The notes beneath the pieces were generated by a model that was given only the letters and a program-made list of their open reading frames with translations, did no database searches and was not told the origin of the DNA. A stretch of 17,114 nucleotides of DNA, taken from Flavobacteriales bacterium (GTDB taxonomy: Bacteria; Bacteroidota; Bacteroidia; Flavobacteriales; Flavobacteriaceae). Shown one piece after another: positions 13,851 through 17,114 of the stretch. The translations under genes were made by a program, and so were the position numbers. Positions within the stretch are counted from its first letter, which is position 1. Each line of letters starts with the position of its first letter. The stretch lies in the NCBI GenBank assembly GCA_015494775.1, contig WGAP01000076.1, positions 1 through 17,114 of the forward strand, given 5' to 3'.

Positions 13851-15278
13851 TTAATCCAAAATGCCTGCGGGCGGAATTTTTTTTAGGAATGCGACCAACT
13901 TTTGCACGGCCTGTCCGCGATGACTGATGCGGTTTTTTTCGTCGGCGCTCATGGTGGCAAAACTCTGTTCGTGATTTTCGGGACGGAAAAGCGGGTCGTA
14001 GCCGAAACCGCCTTCGCCCCGGGGCGCTTGGAGAATTTCGCCCGGCACCGAACCGTCGAAACGGAACCAACGGTGACCCAAATTCAAGGTGAGTACCGTA
14101 CGAAAACGGGCTTGGCGATTGTCTTGCCCTTGGAGGGCTTCCAATAATTTTCGGCGGTTTTGTTCATCGGTGGCATCCGCGCCTGCAAAACGCGCGCTGT
14201 GAACGCCCGGCGCCCCGTTCAGGGCATCCACTTCGAGTCCCGTATCATCGGCCAGCACGTCCACCGCATAGCGGCGGGCCAATTGCATGGCTTTTTGCAA
14301 GGAATTGGCGGACAAATCCTTACCCGTTTCCTGCAAACGGATATCCGGCGCCAAGGCATGCATACTTTCCAAGCGGATATTTTCGGGCAAAAGGGTGCGT
14401 ATCTCATCCAATTTGTGCGGATTACCCGAAGCCAAATAAATCACCCTGTGGTAGCGGGATTTCATATAGCGTTCCATGCCGTAAAAAGCCAAAAAGGCAC
14501 CCAAAGATGCCACCAAAATAAGTAGCAACGCCTGACCCGAACCATGCAATGCCATAGCTTCGGGTTCCATGGTTTTGAAGTGCCAAACCGTAAAAAAAGC
14601 CAGGGAATTGTTTAAAAAATGCAGAAGCACGGAATAGAACAAAGTTCCCGAACGCCAATACATATAACCCAACAATAGCCCCAAAAGACCTGCACCAACA
14701 AATTGCCAAATATTCATGTGAAAAAGACCGAAAATAAAGGCCGACAAAATAATGGCCGTCAAAGGGCGGTATTTTTTGAGCAAATATTTAAGGATAATGC
14801 CGCGGAATAACATTTCTTCCAGGATGGGGGCGGCAATCGAGATCAGGAAAAACATCAAAACCGGATGTTGTAAAATCAACCGGGTCATCGATTGGAATTT
14901 GGATTGGGAATCGGGCAGGAAATAGGAAATTCCCATTTCGACAAACAACAATAAAATCCAGGCCACCAAGGCATAAGGCAACAGCCCTGCATATTTGGGG
15001 CGGAATTCGAAGCGGGGCGAAATTTTATAATGCCTGATAACCAAATAGATGGTCAAAAGCATGGGAATAAGGTAGCTGGACAGAAAAACCCAACCCAAAT
15101 CCAAGGTTCGGATTTTAAATTCTTGGTTTTTTATTTCATCCAAATGCCCTAAAACAACCACTACAACCGTAGGTATGGCCACGGCAATCGTCAGGAGAAG
15201 GAAAATGGCAAAAATGCCCATCAAATCTTCGAAGCGGGGGAAAAACTTTCGTTTCGGAAGGAAAATTTCGTCATGCAT
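13851..15278 (-). CDS. Fusion: CPBP intramembrane protease + RdgB/HAM1 XTP/dITP pyrophosphatase
   Basis: 475 residues in one uninterrupted frame. Residues about 15-270 are a multi-helix CPBP (CAAX protease/bacteriocin-processing) membrane domain with all three family motifs: EEMLFR (Glu154, Glu155, Arg159), FGLFH (His187) and HFLNN (220-224). Residues 277-475 are a complete RdgB: YLASGNPHKLDEI (281-293), VLADDTGLEVDALNGAPGVHSARFAG (341-366; Asp344/Asp345), GEGGFGYDPLF (421-431) and ISHRGQA (451-457). RdgB hydrolyses dITP and XTP to keep deaminated purines out of DNA. The chosen ATG (15278) overlaps the rlmH stop in ATGCATGA; ATGs at 15296 and 15332 are alternatives. Met272 (ATG at 14465) could start a free 204-residue RdgB, so both products may be made. 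The fusion is unusual. Confidence 0.9.
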   Translation of the reverse strand: MHDEIFLPKRKFFPRFEDLMGIFAIFLLLTIAVAIPTVVVVVLGHLDEIKNQEFKIRTLDLGWVFLSSYLIPMLLTIYLVIRHYKISPRFEFRPKYAGLLPYALVAWILLLFVEMGISYFLPDSQSKFQSMTRLILQHPVLMFFLISIAAPILEEMLFRGIILKYLLKKYRPLTAIILSAFIFGLFHMNIWQFVGAGLLGLLLGYMYWRSGTLFYSVLLHFLNNSLAFFTVWHFKTMEPEAMALHGSGQALLLILVASLGAFLAFYGMERYMKSRYHRVIYLASGNPHKLDEIRTLLPENIRLESMHALAPDIRLQETGKDLSANSLQKAMQLARRYAVDVLADDTGLEVDALNGAPGVHSARFAGADATDEQNRRKLLEALQGQDNRQARFRTVLTLNLGHRWFRFDGSVPGEILQAPRGEGGFGYDPLFRPENHEQSFATMSADEKNRISHRGQAVQKLVAFLKKIPPAGILD

Positions 15279-15744
15279 TGTGGTAGGGTTTTCCATGGAT
15301 AATCGAAAAAGCACGGTAGAGTTGTTCGGCAAAGACCAACCGCACCAATTGATGCGAAAAGGTCATGGGCGAAAGGGAAAGCCGCTCGTCGGCACGTTCA
15401 TACACCTGGCCCGAAAAACCGTAGGCGCCGCCTATCACAAAAACCATATCACGGCCCAAATGATTCATTTTGCGGGCCAGGTGTGCGGCCCATTGTTCGG
15501 AGCCAAAACTTTTGCCTTTTTCGTCCAACAAAATGACGTAATCCTTGGGGCGAAGGGCTTGGAGGATTTTATCGCCTTCCTTGCGTTTGCGCACTTCCAC
15601 AGGCATGTTCTGCGTATTTTTTATATCGTCCAATTCCTGCATTTCGACGCCCACCATACCGGTGAGCCGTTTGAGGTAATCGTTGGTAAGCAAGCGCAGA
15701 TGCGGATTGTTGGTGCGGCCCAAAACAAGGATGCGGATTTTCAT
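15271..15744 (-). CDS. rlmH: 23S rRNA pseudouridine-1915 N3-methyltransferase RlmH
   Basis: 157 residues, the usual size. A SPOUT-class, SAM-dependent enzyme that methylates pseudouridine 1915 in helix 69 of 23S rRNA. Family landmarks are the MKIRILVLGRT start, LLDEKGKSFGSEQWA, FVIGGAYGFS (knot and SAM site) and the C-terminal MTFSHQLVRLVFAEQLYRAFSIIHGKPYHN. The frame is open 11 codons further upstream, but the ATG at 15744 gives the canonical start. Its stop overlaps the start of the CPBP-RdgB gene by 8 bases, implying translational coupling. Confidence 0.96.
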   Translation of the reverse strand: MKIRILVLGRTNNPHLRLLTNDYLKRLTGMVGVEMQELDDIKNTQNMPVEVRKRKEGDKILQALRPKDYVILLDEKGKSFGSEQWAAHLARKMNHLGRDMVFVIGGAYGFSGQVYERADERLSLSPMTFSHQLVRLVFAEQLYRAFSIIHGKPYHNA

Positions 15745-15763
15745 GCCGGTGATTCTGTGGCCA

Positions 15764-15771
15764 TAAAGATA
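15764..15771 (-). promoter_or_regulatory. -7-like box for rlmH
   Basis: TATCTTTA on the minus strand, 19 bases before the rlmH ATG, is one base from TAnnTTTG. An upstream TTG lies about 22 bases further. It could drive rlmH, the fusion gene and possibly pckA. Confidence 0.45.
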
Positions 15772-15899
15772 AAACAAAGCGGGGAAATGCCGGCAAGCGC
15801 GGAAATTTTATGCGTTTGTTTTCCAAAACCGTCGCTTGGCCAAAGGGCACGAAGCGGTGGCAGGAGGCCCTAGCGGAGCGGAAACGGGGTAATTGGAAA

Positions 15900-16504
15900 T
15901 CAACATTTCCGTTCGATAAGTTCCAGGATTAGGCGGGTGAGCTTATTAATATCACCATCAATGGTTCCTTGTATATACCGGTCATAAACGCTTTGGTCGT
16001 CCGGCGGATTTAAATTAAGCATAATTCCTTTTTCCAAGGCCAATAACCTGATAAACTCTCTTTGTGCTCGTCCGTTTCCTTCCCTGAACGGGTGTAAATG
16101 ATTAACAGCATCCAATATTTCTGCAAGTTTCCGGGCTATGTTTTCCAAGTCATTCTCCGATAGTTTTTTGTAGTCCGAAATCAATGAATCAATGTATTTG
16201 AAGGCATGTTCGAAATGTGTTGTCGGGAAAAACGGATTGCCTTCCTTGGCTATTTCCACTCTCCGTTTTTCGCCCGCCCAGGCATAAACATTTGGAATAG
16301 ATAGCGGTGAATTTCAAAAAGACTATGGATGCCTTCTATTTGTATAGGATTATCATAAAGTTCTTGAAGACGTTTAGCCACCGCTCCGCTTTCAAAGAAA
16401 AGCAATGCTTCCGGGTCCTTGATGCCGGCCAGATTTTTTAGCGTACCGGTTTCGGGGTAGATGTAAAAATATTCGGGGTCAACAAACTTGTAATTTTCAT
16501 TCAT
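15900..16504 (-). pseudogene. Fic-family toxin, broken by a one-base frameshift
   Basis: A Fic AMP-transferase split into two frames. The 5' part, from ATG 16504, reads MNENYKFVDPEYFYIYPETG and GTLKNLAGIKDPEAL, then LFEIHRYLFQMF, the usual Fic N-terminal half. In that frame it meets a stop about 15 codons later. From 16286 on, the other frame reads AWAGEKRRVEIAKEGNPFF, then the active site HPFREGNGRAQREF (Fic motif HxFx[D/E]GNGRxxR, intact), to a stop at 15900. Adding one T to the TTT run at 16286-16288 restores a 201-residue Fic protein with FYAWAGE. The 5' end overlaps the antitoxin gene by 8 bases (ATGAATGA). A real mutation, an assembly error or -1 frameshifting could explain it; no canonical slippery heptamer is seen. 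A GTG at 16259 inside a conserved block is not a true start. Confidence 0.88.
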
Positions 16505-16718
16505 AGGCCTTGGCTTTGGCCAGGCGGGCAAGTTCTTGTTTGCTGATTTTTCCGGCCGAATAATCACGAATAATTCGAATGGCCCGGGCGGTGGGTTTAA
16601 AACCCTCGTACATATTGCTACCAATCGCATAGGCCGCCTTTTCCAAGGTTTTGACATCGGTAAATTGAACGCCCATAATGCGCCGGTTTTTCCTGTCGAT
16701 TTTCAGGGTTTTAAACAT
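16497..16718 (-). CDS. Class I Fic antitoxin (VbhA-like)
   Basis: 73 residues, upstream of and overlapping the Fic gene by 8 bases, the order expected for a VbhA/FicA-type module. It carries the class I inhibitory motif (S/T)xxxE(G/N) as SNMYEG, with Ser34, Glu38 and Gly39; the Glu competes for the ATP site of Fic. A helical, Lys-rich C-terminus (SAGKISKQELARLAKAKAYE) resembles the conserved tail of these antitoxins. The N-terminal MFKTLKIDRKNRRIMGVQF stretch is not assigned. The frame is intact although its toxin is frameshifted. A TATCTTTG -7 box lies 25 bases upstream. Confidence 0.82.
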   Translation of the reverse strand: MFKTLKIDRKNRRIMGVQFTDVKTLEKAAYAIGSNMYEGFKPTARAIRIIRDYSAGKISKQELARLAKAKAYE

Positions 16719-16742
16719 TGGGTTTTATAGTTGCCGTCATTA

Positions 16743-16750
16743 CAAAGATA
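16743..16750 (-). promoter_or_regulatory. -7 box for the antitoxin-Fic operon
   Basis: TATCTTTG on the minus strand, 25 bases before the antitoxin ATG at 16718, matches TAnnTTTG. No good -33 TTTG is seen at normal spacing. Confidence 0.55.
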
Positions 16751-16939
16751 AACATTTCCGGGTAATTGGGCGGACTTGCGGGTTATACTGTGGTTACTTG
16801 GTAATATATGTGGCAGGGGAAACCGGAACCGTATTTCCCCTTCTCACTTCCACAGGCGGGCGGTTGGTGGAGTAAAGTTAGGAAATTTTTTATGCACTGG
16901 CGGGGGCGGGAGACGATGGCGGGATGATAGGATATTTTT

Positions 16940-17114
16940 CTAATCAATAGGAATACCAATAATTTTATGCGTTAGAAAAGTCATTAATTTTTTATTTAAA
17001 GGATGACATAATTTTTTAGGCGAATGACATGGGCCTCCAGGTAAAAAAATTTTTGAAATAATCTTCCCTTGTATTGAAACCTCAAAATAAGTATTTGATA
17101 AACCATAACATACA
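16940..17114 (-). CDS. 3' end of an unrecognised gene, cut by the window edge
   Basis: The minus strand is open for 57 codons from the window edge to a TAG at 16940-16942, in strongly AT-rich DNA where stops should be frequent. The peptide includes YFEVSIQGKIISKIFLPGG and ends LMTFLTHKIIGIPID. It contains two Cys-His pairs (PCHSP and LCHPL), a possible metal site. No start lies in the window. I do not recognise the family. The DNA between 16751 and 16939 shows no gene, only a short AGGGGAAA/TTTCCCCT inverted repeat. Confidence 0.45.
   Translation of the reverse strand, partial: VCYGLSNTYFEVSIQGKIISKIFLPGGPCHSPKKLCHPLNKKLMTFLTHKIIGIPID

Noticed and set aside
15800..15899. GC-rich stretch between the Fic gene and rlmH as another copy of the structured repeat
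   Set aside because: It has phrases such as GGAGGCCCTAGCGGAGCGG, but the conserved end blocks and hairpin of the repeat are absent.
15900..16259. A separate small Fic gene starting at GTG 16259
   Set aside because: The GTG lies inside the conserved AWAGEKRRVEIAKEGN stretch, which continues upstream in frame; it is the 3' part of a frameshifted gene.

Overview
The window comes from a Bacteroidota chromosome. Three things point that way: promoters with a TAnnTTTG -7 box upstream of several genes, starts that mostly lack a strong Shine-Dalgarno sequence, and a secreted protein with a type IX secretion (T9SS) C-terminal sorting domain. Coding DNA has moderate GC. The intergenic spaces are filled with very GC-rich, hairpin-forming repeats.

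Layout. (1) 1-408: GC-rich structured repeat, copy A. (2) 422-5857, minus strand: a six-gene efflux operon read from a promoter/operator near 5809-5857, in the order outer-membrane beta-barrel, HlyD-type lipoprotein adaptor, ABC-2 permease, TolC channel, AhpD/CMD-like protein, TetR regulator. A perfect inverted-repeat operator overlaps the promoter, which suggests that the terminal TetR gene represses its own operon. No ATPase gene is present. (3) 5907-6823: repeat copies B (reverse) and C plus a 109-bp tandem repeat. (4) 6851-6924: tRNA-Met(CAT), minus, with its own promoter and terminator. (5) 6987-9181: a small membrane protein converging on a minus-strand pair, YpfJ-type zinc metallopeptidase and adenine deaminase. 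(6) 9436-10635: an AT-richer T9SS-exported protein of unknown function. (7) 10721-10996: repeat copy D just before the greA promoter, then greA with a terminator. (8) 11640-12060: an array of hairpins between the convergent greA and pckA. (9) 12076-15744, minus: rlmH, a CPBP-protease/RdgB fusion gene, and pckA. (10) 15900-16718, minus: a toxin-antitoxin module with an intact class I Fic antitoxin and a Fic toxin broken by a single-base frameshift. (11) 16940-17114: the 3' end of an unrecognised minus-strand gene.

Most notable: a single gene joining an intramembrane CPBP protease to the nucleotide-pool enzyme RdgB. Next, an intergenic repeat whose four copies keep the same fold through compensatory changes, as expected of a structured RNA. 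Also the efflux operon, bracketed by inverted copies of that repeat, and the decayed Fic module. All calls come from reading the sequence and from remembered family motifs; no search was run.
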